This document shows, piece by piece, positions 49,001 through 60,657 of a stretch of 64,000 nucleotides of DNA. The notes beneath the pieces are model-generated. The model was not told where the DNA came from and did no database searches. It worked only from the letters and a program-made list of their open reading frames with translations. The translations under genes were made by a program, and so were the position numbers. Position 1 is the first letter of the stretch; every line of letters begins with the position of its first letter. The DNA lies in contig OU612066.1 of assembly GCA_914767715.1 (NCBI GenBank), positions 18,884,283-18,948,282 of the forward strand. The letters are read 5' to 3'. This DNA is from Membranipora membranacea. Lineage: Eukaryota > Bryozoa > Gymnolaemata > Cheilostomatida > Membraniporidae.

Positions 49001-52000
49001 ACCAAGACAAACTGTTTTCTATTTAAAAGATATATTTCTAACAGTCATTGTGAGGGGGAAGAAAATCTGAAATATTTCTGTTTACTTATAATAATGCCGT
49101 GGTTTATTGTATATGTATTGTATTGAAAGATCTAAAAACAAACCCTGGTTGATTTTTCTATCATTAAGGTAGAGACACGGGGGTGAGCAAATGTTGACTT
49201 TCTATACACCATTGGAAAGCTACCGAGCTACTGATGCTTAAAATTTCAACAAAAATTTGATTAGATGACATTTTATCAAAGAAATGAGGCCAAAAAGGCT
49301 GTTTTTAGCAAAATGGCTGACACAGCCAAATTGACTGCAGAAAATTTCCAAACAGGTCATATTTATTCTAAGAGATAAAGCTCATCATATTTGTTGGTCT
49401 AAAATATTATATGATGAGCCTAAAATGACTTTTTACGTCACGTCATTATGTGCCTGACTTTTTAAATTTTATGATAAAATGCAAAATTTAAACCAATTAT
49501 CCAGCGCAGCTAAAGATGTTGTAGTCAAAGCTTTTTCTAGTTTCATCTGGAGTGCTCTTTAAATGACTAACACGCAAATTTTTCGCATTATGGGTAATGT
49601 ATCAAGATCAGGACCGGCCGTCAAAATTAATTTTTCAATGATGCCAAATATGCTGTCAAAAGGATCATTACTGAGGTCACAGAATATTGTTTTTGGAAGA
49701 TCTCTCATACGAAGCCGCTTTGTTCAAGCATAATACATACAAGAAATGCCAACACAATTTGGTGCTGCTTTTCAGTTTTCCTCGAATTGCACACCACAGA
49801 ATGCCCTTAAAAACCCCCTTAATTTGTCTGTTTTGGGTGTTCTGTGGTGCGCTATTCGGGGAAAACTGATACGCAGCGCCAAAGTCTGTTGGCATTTCCT
49901 GTATGTACCATGCTTAATCAAAGCGGCTTCGTATGTGAGAACTTCCAAAAAAAATTGTGTGGCAGCAATAGTGGTCATTTCAACGGTATGTTTGATGTTC
50001 TGAAAAATTGACACAAAACATATATACCTTTTAATATCTGTGCTGATCTTGATACATTAGTTATACTGCTGAAAGTTGGTGTGTGTGTCATTTAAAGAGC
50101 ACTTCAGAAGAAACTAGCAAAAATCTTGCCCACAACATTTTTAATCTGCCCCAAATTGGTGCTTAAAATTTCATATTTTATCATCAGATTAAAAAATCAG
50201 GCAAATTATCGCGTGACGTAAAAAAAATCATATTTAGCTCTTTATTTATTATTTTAAGCCATAAAATATGATGAGCTATACCTCTAAGATTAAGTACTAC
50301 CCGCTTAGAAATTTCTTACAATCAAATTGTCTCAGCCATCCATTTTTCTAAAAACAATTTTTTGGCCTCATTTCCTTGATAAAATGACGCAACGTCATCC
50401 AATGAAATTTTTGATGAGCTATTAGGCATCAGTAGCTCGGCAGCTTTCCAACGGTATATAGAAAGTCTATATTTGCTGACCCCCGTGTCTCTACCTTAAA
50501 ATGGTCTAAAAGTTGTTCCATTATAATATTGATTGTGTCAGTTGTACTGAGCTTCCATCTAATGTCAAATCTCTAATTTGTGAGTAATTCTTTGCACTCC
50601 GAATACTCTCTCATTTGCACAGAGAGGAGTTTTTTTTAAACCTTCGATGTCGAGTTTAAAATTGAAATGGGTCTGTAATCAATTTCTATGGATATCTATT
50701 TAGGAAAAACAAATATTTTGCCTAGTAACACCACATTTTGACGAAACGGCTCTGTAAATTAGCTTTCATACCTTTGAGTAGGAAAAAAAGTTTGTTGATT
50801 GTGTATATGTTCGGAAGAGATGTAAAAACATATCTATATCCTTACTATCATATACTAAATTTACAACATGGTATTCAAGTTGTGAACGTCCTGTGACTCA
50901 CAAACCTCTATAAAATGACTTTGCTGAATACGATGGACATGGTCTAGCCGTGAACGTTCATTTTGGGTGAACAGACTTTTTTTTTCTTGTTAGTTGTGAC
51001 TGTAACTTTTTATACAACTAATAAATGCAGAGTTAACCTGCTCTATGTTCAATCATTGTGGTCTTATCGATGTCATTAGTAACATGAGTCAAAACTTGGC
51101 TTTCGAAAAAAAAGTTGGTAATAATCCAGAGTTATTGTCATTATAATTCTAGAGAATAGTTGGGAAATATTTGTTACAAGTCACTAGCTCTCAGTTTGTG
51201 GATGCCAACAATCTCCAGAGATCATCAAAATTCAAACATAGAAACTTCCAGACTTGAACAGTGAATGAGATGGCTCTGACCAACTGAACCACCTCCTGCT
51301 CTGACCAAGCAATTCGCAGCTGTAATATAACTAACAATGAAAATCAGACGTGGCTTGATCTCCTTTGGTAACATATATTGGCATCATGGCAATGGTATTT
51401 TGGGATATGGTATGTTGTCCCAAATGGTATTATGTCCAATCCGGTGTTTTATCCACTGGTATTTTGACACAACTGGCGTTTTGTACAACTGGTATTATGG
51501 CATTGGTATAATGTGCAGTGGTGTTATAACCTATGGTATTATGGCCATGGCATTATGGCGATGGCATTATGTCACTGGCATTTTGTCCCAATGGCATTTT
51601 GACCATGGCATTTTGACACGGAATCATATGAGAGGATAAAAATTGAGGCACTTACTTGTGGTTGACATTACACCATTGAGTTGCGCAGTAGCAATGATTT
51701 GTATTGTCATTGATTTGCAGTCCACAATCAGATTTTGAGTTTGGTAATTGCAATGGGTTTAGCTGTTTGTCATGATCATATTCATTTTTAACTAAGCACT
51801 TTTTAGAAATGAAAAATTGATATAATATTGATCATGAGAAGCTGCTGATTCCATAGCAGTTTTTAAACTCAAAATCCGATCAAGAGTGAGCAAGTCATCA
51901 ATAAAAAAAAAAGGATTGTGAAATGAAAATCAAAGATAAAATCATTGCTACTACACAATTAAATGACGTAATCTCACCGATGATTAAATGTCTCGCTTAC

Positions 52001-55000
52001 GTAATATAACCAGTATACCTGGTATATTCATCATATGAGTGTTTCTGGAGTTTTTGGAGTTTCTGGAGTATTCATCATATCAGGGATCATATGAGTGTTT
52101 CTTAATCATATGAGGAAAGAAATCATCTTTGTAGCAGAACTTTGATCCAGTTAAATACTTCATATTGATTATGTACTTCAGTAACAACCTCTAGGGAATA
52201 ATTAGGTACTTTAAGGCTGTACTGTATAAAACAACCCTACGCTCACCTCTTCACAGAAAGCCTCATATGACATCGCAAAGTCTTCTTCAAATTCACCATC
52301 TTCATGACTGAATGCAGTTATACACTCTTCTAATACCTCAAATACGAGCAGCTGAGACCCGCGTAATCGAGCTACAGCCAATACATCATGTTCCTTCAGG
52401 GCTACACCTTCAACACATATATTATATTGGGACCATAAACAATGATTGTTATCGTTATTATGTGTGAATGATTCATTTCCATGTGATTTGTGACAACAAA
52501 CAATAGATCAAAACTTTGCATACTATGGACCATGTTTCACAAATATCTAAAAAAGAATTACTTTTTCGAAACAGAAACCTTAGACTGACAATTAAATACC
52601 ATACCAAGCACAGTAAGGGAGGATAGCTGTTTACACCTCCAAGCCATCATCACAAATGGGTCCTGCTCATCCATGCCAATATCATAATACATAGGTCCTT
52701 CTCTCATACCTGAAAAACATAATGGGATACACTCAAAGTGAATGATTTCACTTCATTTCCATAGCCTATCAAGGGATTGAATGGCTGAAGATTCCTTCTC
52801 ATATAAGGTAGTTATAATTTATGCTCATCTGGAGAGATTTAACAAGTTCAGATAAATTTTGACAATTCATAACCTAAAATGAAAAGCAATTAATTGATTA
52901 GCTAAAATGTAAAGTGAGCCCAAGACCTATGTGTCGGATATTTCACACAAGAATAATCATGTCAAACAACTATAATATCCACACAGTGATGGTATAATAT
53001 CCACACAGTGATGGTATAATATCCACACAGTGATGGTATAATATCCACACAGTGATGGTATAATATCCACACAGTGATGGTATAATATCCACACAGTGAT
53101 GGTATAATATCCACACAGTGATGGTATAATATCCACACAGTGATGGTATAATATCCACACAGTGATGGTATAATATCCACACAGTGATGGTATAATATCC
53201 ACACAGTGATGGTATAATATCCACACAGTGATGGTATAATATCCACACAGTGATGGTATAATATCCACACAGTGATGGTATAATATCCACACAGTGATGG
53301 TATAAGATCCACACAGTGATGGTATAATATCCACACAGTGATGGTATAATATCCACACAGTGATGGTATAATATCCACACAGTGATGGTATAATATCCAC
53401 ACAGTGATGGTGGTCTGTGATAGGTCACACTTGATAATCAGCGAGAAGCCACTATATTGTTTCCTTTGTTATTCTTTGGAATCAGAACTCAGAAGTCAAT
53501 TATTTGGTTTAAAAACTAAATTGACAGCAAGTTCTCACTGCGACTGGATGCAGAGTGATTTCAGTGAATGTCGTATACGCCAGGCATAGCTTACTCTCTA
53601 TAATAGTGAGATGGGTGAGTGTAGGTGACTGGTGCCTGGCCACATGGTGTAATCCTGAAGCGTAGAATTCATCACAGAAAAGTATTCTGAGCTGTGAGAG
53701 CGGCATACTGGGAGTGATCACCGTCATCATGTCACGCACAGCTGCTGGACAGCGTATAATATTCAGTGTGAGGACCAGCTCAGGACAACTACAATGTCAG
53801 GTAAGGTATATTGCTTATTATATTACCATTTATTATCATAACGGTCCTGCAACTGTGGAGATTTGGGGGTTCATAATTTCATTTGAGTTAATTCTTGCAA
53901 CTTCTGATGTTGTTGTTCACATTTGAGTTCAGAATTTGCAGAATTGAATGTAACGTATGCAGCCAAAATCTCAGCACTTCAGTTTAATCTAGATTTTTAT
54001 AATTGCAACTGTCGTGAAAAAATCTTAGACTTCTGATATTGATCTTGCAAGATATACAGAGCACTCGAGACTCTCATACTGTTGATTTTTTGAAGTTCAG
54101 AAATGCGGAACTGTTGCTAGACCTATAATCTCGTAATTTTGAACCAGGCTTTGAAGTTTAAAAAAAAATCAATCACGACTGAAATGACATAGTATTATTT
54201 TCATAGACCCCAGATAAGAGACATATGAAAAAAGAATGCATAATAAATACTCTGAACAGAAGAGGTATACACCCGAGGGTGCTGGGGGCTTGAACAATCA
54301 ACAATGAAAGCTCCCCCAGTGGGACTCGGACCCACAACTCCTGCAGCAATAATCGCCGGGCAGTGAATAGCAAGCGCGCTAACCGATTGCGCCATCTCAC
54401 CATCCCCAAAAAAGAATGGGTCGATGGCGCTAATTAGATAGCCCGCTATTCACTACTCGGAGTTGTGTTCTCTCATCCCACAGCACATTCCAATCCACCA
54501 TTGCCACCCTAACAAATCTTTTCAAACCTAAGGTACCAAATAACTTATTATGGGTAGAGTCTATAACATATTTTTGCGCATTATCATGTAGAAATTATTG
54601 GCCTATCCATTTCATCATCAATAATAATATATATTGAGCATATGCATATACAGAGGTACGGTATAGGAAATGAGGTGGAAGCCATTATTCATTTTATAAA
54701 GGCCCCTTACCGCATCAAATGTCAGTTGGATAAAAAGAGGCAAAATGGTTAACATTGCAGCTATATAGCTATTAAATGAGGCAAAATATATGGTTACTTA
54801 ATACACATTCATATCTCAGCTGGCATAGCTTGCTGACTAAATGTCAATGTCTTTCGATTCAAACTCTGAGATGGTTGCCATCCTCAGAGAAAAGTTTGCA
54901 GCTAAGGCATCAGTATAAGCAGAAGTTCACCAAGTCAATAATATATATAGATAGATTAATTCTTACAACAATCTATGGCAATGATTTTTGAGAAATGTCT

Positions 55001-57499
55001 TCGGTTTGTGTCCGATTTTGAATGCTGATATCTAATGACTCAAAGTTTCACCAATGTATGTGTGTGTGTGTTTGCAACCTTCGCCTCAAAATCACAAATA
55101 ATCACAACCTTTAGCTATCATGCGAGGAGTCCCATACTCAATCGCCACTGCTGCATTCACAGCAACTCAAATATCCAAATCAAGGAAGTATGGTCCATTA
55201 CCACAACACTCCAACACTCAAGACAGGACAACTACTTGCTGAGTAATAATTGTAAAAACTTTATTCTGAATTTTGTTGGTTTCGCCATCACTGCCAGCTA
55301 CCTGCAGGTCATCCTTTGTGAAATCTGCTAACTCATGAATTCATATGTATAACACTCGGCTATGAAACATTATAATGTCATACTGCTGACTATAAAAATA
55401 AAAAGGATTTCTGCAGAAAGTCAGATGGGATACTGATCACTATTGTTTACCTGCGACTATTTATTTTATATTACCTTTGATGCATAAGCTGCCAGGTCCT
55501 GTCCCTTACTAGTCTCACACCCTCCTCGTGATTTAGTAAGTTCAGAGTCAGAGTGGACAGTTTAGCACCACTTCCTTCGGTCAAACACACCAGTAACTGA
55601 TCAGATGCATCTGATGTGTCCAAACTCAGATGTTTTAAAGCTCTAAGGCTAAGTAGATCACTCATCTCGATTGGATGATATTGTTCATCCAGCATGCTTG
55701 CGAACCGGCTACAAGAATACAATAGTGACATGATATACTTATTTAAACTATGTCAGTTGTATAAGCAAAACCATTAAAGTGAAAGTGGTTGCTATTATTT
55801 CATATGGTCACTCTCTTCCTTACTACAGCAGCTAAAGCTCCCAAATGTCTCACACATCAGCAGGCAGTTATCTGTCTTTCTCTGTTTCGTGGTTAAGGCG
55901 ACAGGCTTGCATATCCAAGGAGGCCATGATCCAGCGGAAAACATCTCCCACCCTCTCCGTAAGCAGGAGGCCTTAGTTTGCAATTTAAGATATCAGCCTA
56001 ACATATTATATAAACTAGTACGTAAATATGTACCACTTACTCTATATGGAGCGACTTGATGTTGTGAGGTTGATATCTTGAGAGGTAGTTGATAATTTCA
56101 TGGTTGTATTGTGTCAGATCCGGTAATCCACCAAGTGAAAGGTGTCCCAAAGAGCGTGATGAACTGATTATCCTTAGTATATAGTCAAAGTAACTACAAT
56201 ATATCAAACCTTATTGATTCGGTGTTTCGGTCAGATGAGGCTATCAACTGTGCAACATAAATTACAGTAAAACTGTGACGGATGGATATCGCATCAAGGA
56301 AACTCCTTGGTTGTGTGTGTGTATGTATGTTTAATTTAAATTAAGCTATGCACTGGAGTGCATTCTACTGGATAAAAAATTGCCTTGAAACATTTATTGT
56401 CGAATATATAGATAGATATTCTATTGGTGAGTCTGCGTGACTATGGTTATGACAACACTCAAAGCTCCTACATTTCGTTGTGCTACTGTTGGCCATCCAC
56501 CCAGGGAGAATTCCCCATTCTCCCTGATCCACCACACACCTCTGTTAAAGGGCCAATCTTGTGTGACTGTCCCAAACCCATCCAGCTGGCCAAGCACATC
56601 CGGATGTGAATGGTTATCCCGATAAGCAGTAATATTTGCTGCAACAAACTCATCCCAATGGCTCTGACCAGTGATATTCGTTGGTGAGCAGAGCAGTAAT
56701 ATCTGTAGTAACCACCTGTTATGAACCATCCTCCACTGGCAAATTCGTGTCCAGATACATTTCATTAAACCAGATGCCTAGTTGGCAACCAGGATGCCAC
56801 GCAGACATCTGGCAGTTGCCAAATTTGGTTGCAGTATGGGCGTGAAAGATATTTCCATGTTTACAAGTTGCACAGTTCACTAATAACTTACTGTCCAGCA
56901 TTCTTGTTGATATCTCTTAGATGAATGTGTTCTCTTTCCATTAGAAAGCTTGCCATATTTTGCTTTCGAGATCTAGTTTGTGCACCTAAGGTATTGACAG
57001 AGTTATACCTATATTTGGTAGGTCTGTTTCCACAATTATCCGAGTAAAAGTCTGGGTGTTTACCATGACAGTCTCCATCCACAGCAGCAATATCATCATG
57101 TTGTCTATAATATGATGAATCCTCATGGCATGATAGTGATTGCTCAAAGCATAAACCAGTTAGGTTTTTGTTATGGGAAAGCCTCCTCAGCAGACACCCA
57201 ATTTCCAGACTACCTGCCACAGAGTCTGCCTGGGCCTCATCATCAATATATAGTTGCAGTGCAATTGGAAGTTTGATGGAGCAGTACCTGAGAAAATGTC
57301 CTGTCTTTGATGTAAGAAATGTTTCTCTCTCACAGTTATCTTTGGTGAAATCAAATGAGATATGCCCCCAATTTACTGGGTGATACAATAGTTGCCTCCA
57401 GTTTTTACAAGTTGAGCTAGCTGATATCTTATCTTGGAACGAAAGATATGAATAAATGTCAAGAAGAAGAACATCAGGCAGCACCTTCCATCCATCCAT
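46004..57499 (-). CDS. FBXO33: FBXO33 orthologue (F-box protein with leucine-rich C-terminal region), 7 exons
   Basis: Minus-strand exons 57499-56892, 56193-56041, 55708-55475, 53788-53595, 52709-52605, 52407-52247 and 46180-46004 join in phase to 1632 nt (543 residues plus stop); human FBXO33 is, as I recall, 555. The F-box is at about residues 6-45 (LPDVLLLDIYSYLSFQDKI, then CKNWRQLLYHP). The leucine-rich part matches FBXO33 segment by segment: LSLRALKHLSLDTSD, TPSMPLSQLRILFCDE, DEQDPFVMMAWRCKQL, VLAVARLRGSQLLVFEVLEE and SLGQEWLPLSMEDD. F-box proteins recruit substrates to SCF (SKP1-CUL1) ubiquitin ligases. FBXO33 is reported to target the cold-shock protein YB-1; that is family knowledge. 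Intron 6 is 6 kb long and packed with inverted repeats; intron 4 holds a minisatellite. The acceptor at 52408 is weak. Confidence 0.92.
46309..47680 (+). repeat. Dispersed repeat with tRNA-like segment, copy A (split by an insertion)
   Basis: 46309-46612 plus 47568-47680 match, in inverse orientation, 51190-51618. The first part is a run of short degenerate units such as CATAATGCCA and AAAATGCCA. The second holds an A-box-like TTCAGCTGGTTAGAGC followed by a weak B box, so a tRNA-derived SINE may be part of it. 46613-47567 is a separate transposon inserted in this copy. Confidence 0.85.
46613..47567. mobile_element. hAT-like non-autonomous transposon, 955 bp
   Basis: Perfect 13-bp terminal inverted repeats TAGGGGTGGAACG, flanked by the exact 8-bp duplication ATTACAGC (46605-46612 and 47568-47575). 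The uninterrupted inverse copy at 51.3 kb shows the target once. The subterminal regions carry further copies of GATCCGA and CGAGGTTG. No transposase. Confidence 0.92.
49168..50495. mobile_element. 1.3-kb fold-back element flanked by TTAA
   Basis: The two halves are inverted copies along nearly their whole length, turning near 49.82 kb. The outer ends read GGTAGAGACACGGGGGT and its complement, directly flanked by TTAA at 49164-49167 and 50496-50499. TTAA targets are typical of piggyBac-type elements. Arms of about 650 bp would form a very long hairpin. The pair of similar open frames at 49677-49895 (-) and 49746-50003 (+) is a by-product of the symmetry. It lies in FBXO33 intron 6. Confidence 0.88.
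51190..51618 (-). repeat. Dispersed repeat with tRNA-like segment, copy B
   Basis: Near-identical inverse of copy A (46309-46612 plus 47568-47680). On the minus strand the A-box-like segment reads GTTCAGTTGGTCAGAGCC. The two copies, about 4.7 kb apart in one FBXO33 intron, could pair in the pre-mRNA. Confidence 0.85.
52971..53410. repeat. 22-bp minisatellite, 20 copies
   Basis: Exactly 440 bp of head-to-tail units that contain ACACAGTGATGG followed by TATAATATCC. Only one base varies (AAGATCC for AATATCC at about 53306). Because 22 is not a multiple of three and no frame has a stop, all three minus-strand frames are open, giving false ORFs of about 150 codons. It lies in intron 4 of FBXO33. 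Confidence 0.98.
54256..54465 (-). mobile_element. tRNA-derived SINE with opposed tRNA-like modules, copy 2
   Basis: The better preserved copy. Minus strand from 54407: GGGGATGGTGAGATGGCGC (A box), then a B box GGGTCCGAGTCCC, then a unique tail ending in GTATACCTCTTCTG. The segment 54423-54465 on the plus strand, GATGGCGCTAATTAGATAGC, then CGCTATTCACT and GGAGTTGTG, is a shortened tRNA-like module in the opposite direction. It lies in intron 3 of FBXO33. Confidence 0.85.
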
Positions 57500-57708
57500 G
57501 CTCTAACTTGTTTTAATAATAATGACATACCCAAACTAGGTTACAATAAAAACAAACTATATTTCGAAAACATTGTTGGGTGTTTCACTTTTTATCAAGA
57601 TTTTCCAGGTCTAGGGAAAGGCAACTCCAAACATGTACAATTCCACACAAAATAATAAAAATATACTGATGTTATTCCAAGATGACAAGCTTGTTATGCT
57701 AGCCAACG

Positions 57709-57758
57709 TGTTGGCTCTGATCTAAGAGCCAACTTCAATGTGTTCAACACATTGAAGT
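57709..57758. repeat. Two adjoining short palindromes
   Basis: GTTGGCTCT/AGAGCCAAC (57710-57718, 57725-57733) and ACTTCAATGTGTT/AACACATTGAAGT (57732-57744, 57746-57758) are perfect and touch each other. Their origin is unclear. Confidence 0.85.
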
Positions 57759-57823
57759 CGGTAAACGGAATCTTTATACATATATGTTTAAAGAACTATG
57801 GAATATTGAACTTTATGTAGTTG

Positions 57824-57873
57824 TAGCCTGTCTTGACAAGCTTGGTTCGAACAAAGCTTGTCAAGACAGGCTA
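57824..57873. mobile_element. 50-bp TIR-only element with 9-bp target duplication
   Basis: The whole element is two arms starting TAGCCTGTCTTGACAAGCTT around a few central bases. The flanks are an exact 9-bp repeat ATGTAGTTG on both sides. It contains nothing but its ends. Confidence 0.88.
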
Positions 57874-58176
57874 ATGTAGTTGGTGCTTACAGTTTAATTC
57901 CTTGTGTAGAGCTATAATTAATTGAGCCCAATTTCAGCTCAACAAGAGAAAAATAGAACCTTTGTTTTGTACATACTTGACTGGTGTAGGATCGTAGTTG
58001 CAAAAGTTCTACTACGGCTATGGTTGGTCGTGGGCCTAGGTATCTAAAATACACAATTATCAGATGATAAATATCAGATGAAAGATTTTTGCAGGCAGCA
58101 AATAACTAGTTGACCTCACGCACATAAACATACATAAAAAAAACACTGGATGAAAATATACAGGTTGGGTGGTAGG

Positions 58177-58333
58177 TAGCCTGTCTTGACAAGCTTTGTT
58201 CGGTTGGGGGAGCTATCTCGTGAGGGGACCACCTTCATCAAAACAGCTGGACAGTCGAACTCGAGCATGAAAGAGTTGACAAGCGTTGTTTCCCCCCCCC
58301 CCCCCACCGAACAAAGCTTGTCAAGACAGGCTA
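58177..58333. mobile_element. 157-bp element of the same TAGCCTGTCTTG family
   Basis: Inverted ends of about 26 bp starting TAGCCTGTCTTGACAAGCTT surround about 100 bp with a long C run (about 58291-58306). No clear 9-bp duplication is seen here. Confidence 0.85.
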
Positions 58334-58725
58334 TAGGTTACATATTACATAGTAGGCCTAGACGCTGTTGTTTCACTAAACACCAGTGTAGTTTTTTCAA
58401 TTATTCTAACACATTTTATAGCAATTTTATGTTTAACTTGGTTTTAATGAGAGCTGTCACATACATACATTTCTTTATCATCCTTGTCATGATATTGTAT
58501 GTAAACAATAAAAATCAAGCAATCAGGTAGGATATTGAAAGCGTGGTAACATAAATTACAATTTGCTTAGCTGCATGGCTTTTTTATAACTTTGGTTTAA
58601 CAACCTTGCGGGGAAAAAAAATTTCTTTTCCTAAGTTTAGCATATAATGAAGAAATTATGCTAACAACATGCTGAACTTTTATTGTTTGTGCCGCTACTT
58701 TTCTTCTTCCTTACTGACTAGAGCT

Positions 58726-58849
58726 GGTTAAAGAGCTCTAACTCCGGTGGTTCAGTGGCATTACATTATCATCTCCCCCCTCCGTTAGAGAGGGGGGAGA
58801 TGATAATGTAATGCCACTGAACCACCGGAGTTAGAGCTCTTTAACTAGG
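58726..58849. mobile_element. Perfect 56-bp-arm hairpin element
   Basis: Arms 58727-58782 and 58790-58845 are perfect complements around a seven-base loop. The block is bracketed by the direct 8-bp repeat CTAGAGCT at 58718-58725 and 58850-58857. The lack of any mismatch points to recent origin or gene conversion between the arms. Confidence 0.85.
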
Positions 58850-59399
58850 CTAGAGCTAGAAAGCAATTATAGGTGGAAATGTTGTATTTGTAAGACATGG
58901 TCTTTATTTGCCTTGATCAGTGAAAATAAAGTTGATATATGAATGAATGAATAGGAGTGAAAGGAAGAAAAAGGAACATTTGTTTTAGAATGATGCTTCC
59001 TACAATATATCAAGTAAATAAGCTTCTAATGCTTGTAGTTTTTCTGTTTACGGAAACATATTATTTTGCATTAATTGTTGGAGTCGTCAGAATAGAATCC
59101 TGTGAGCTGTTTACGCAATTTAACAAAAAAACTAATATGGTGGGGTGGGTGAGTATAGTGAGTAGTAGTGAGTAGTAGTGAGTAGGCAACTGTCATTTCT
59201 TTATGATAAATAATAATACAGTGTAAGTGATGAACTATGCCCCGTGTGTGTAAGCTAGTTAGTTTGAATCCCGTGAATTCAAACAAACGTTCCCCCTGTG
59301 CAGTCAGCAATAAAACCCACCAAAATCAACCATTCAGCTATCATTCAAACATCTTGCAGGAAATTGTCTTTGAATTTGCAAATGTATCAATGATGGCAA

Positions 59400-59790
59400 A
59401 CCATACCTGACAAGTCTCCCTTTTTGGTAGGGAGCCTCCCAGTTTTTAGGGTCTTTTTCCACCCCCTCCCTATCTCCCTTTTTCCTCCATTTTTTCAGCT
59501 TCCTCTACCCAGAAAACCTTTTAAGCTTCTTTTTGCAAGGGAAACTATGTTTTCCTACCTCAACAGTGCATATACCTGTGTAATTGCTTATTACCATTAC
59601 TGCTTGTGTGTAAAATCAGGTAAAATGACGCAATTTGTAATATGAAAGCTCAAGTTTTGGCTTAGAAATATGACAAACGAGGGCTAAATTGGCTGAATTG
59701 CGCCGGCACTGCAGGATGCAGAGCCGTATTCCGGGTTGGGAGTTTGTCCGCGGAGACCTCCTGATTTCTGGGTCTACCTACTAGTCATGT
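59400..59790 (-). repeat. Dispersed repeat, copy 2 (inverse of 26780-27175)
   Basis: Reverse complement of the repeat at 26780-27175, with the same order of conserved blocks; this copy has an extra GC-rich piece around 59700-59750. Confidence 0.75.
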
Positions 59791-60553
59791 ATGTGGCAAA
59801 CATCAGCAAATATAATTAAACTCTGGAAAAACAATTAGACAAATTAAAAATAGCAACTGTCCTAAAACCAAATCTTCGGGTACCCCCAGGGTAATTTATT
59901 GCATGCAAGATACTGATAATTTATTTGACAAATTGTTTTTGGTTGGATAAATACGAATTTGGGATGATCATGGCACTAGTGCTAGTGACAAGTTGTTGGC
60001 GCTATCACTAGTTATACGAAAACGTATTTCCAGTGGTTTTGAGAGGAAATATACCCCAACCCTGTCAGGCCAAAGGCCTGACGCCGGAGTGTCCTAGCAA
60101 AAAATGACAATAATATGGTGTATAGCTTGAAGATTGGGCATTTCAGAAAAGCTGGAAATCAGTCTTTAGGATTAATACAAAATGAATTATGACCTATCAA
60201 AGGTGGTTATGTCTGCATGACAAAACTCATTTGTAACTTATATATATTCTGAAATTGGCAGGTGGCCAGATTGATGAATTTCCCCAAGTGGATAAAAACC
60301 GCAGGCACTATAACGATCATTGAAGTGTCCTCTCTGTATATCCTTACTCTGTGATATCAACTTTACCTTCCTTTTGCTCTGAGCTGTAGACCTCATACAT
60401 TAGATCATCTTCTATAATAGATACCAAGTCGGTTTATTATTTGAAAAAAATTTATTTGCAAATGTTATGGACTGTTTCCATTGGACATCAAACCAAAATA
60501 TAAATGCATATTCAACTTAGCAATTCTACTTAGCTTACCATAATGTACGTCTC

Positions 60554-60657
60554 AGTGCTCAGGCAGCTGCAAGTGCGAGTTTGTGACATTACATTGTCAA
60601 ACATACAATTTCGATAATGTGATGCAACGAACTTGCATTTGCAGCCGTCTGAGCACT
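60554..60657. mobile_element. 104-bp imperfect fold-back
   Basis: The arms start AGTGCTCAGGCAGCTGCAAG on the left and pair with the right arm at roughly 35 of 43 positions. No flanking duplication was resolved. Confidence 0.7.

Noticed and set aside
49677-50014. Similar small proteins on both strands (MPTDFGAAYQ and MPTQFGAAFQ)
   Set aside because: The similarity follows from the inverted symmetry of the fold-back element; there is no splice or start context.
46216-51639. Near-identical frames with GYGMLSQMVLCPIRC at 46216-46575 (-) and 51337-51639 (+)
   Set aside because: They are translations of the degenerate short units in the two inverse copies of a dispersed repeat, not a gene pair.
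52971-53410. CRISPR-like regular repeat array
   Set aside because: There are no unique spacers; the units are directly adjacent, and the context is an animal intron.
52957-53428. Three overlapping minus-strand open frames of about 150 codons
   Set aside because: They are the three frames of a 22-bp minisatellite with no stop codon, inside an FBXO33 intron.
56421-56765. 114-codon minus-strand frame between FBXO33 exons 1 and 2
   Set aside because: It lies in intron 1, does not fit the splice phases and matches no part of FBXO33.
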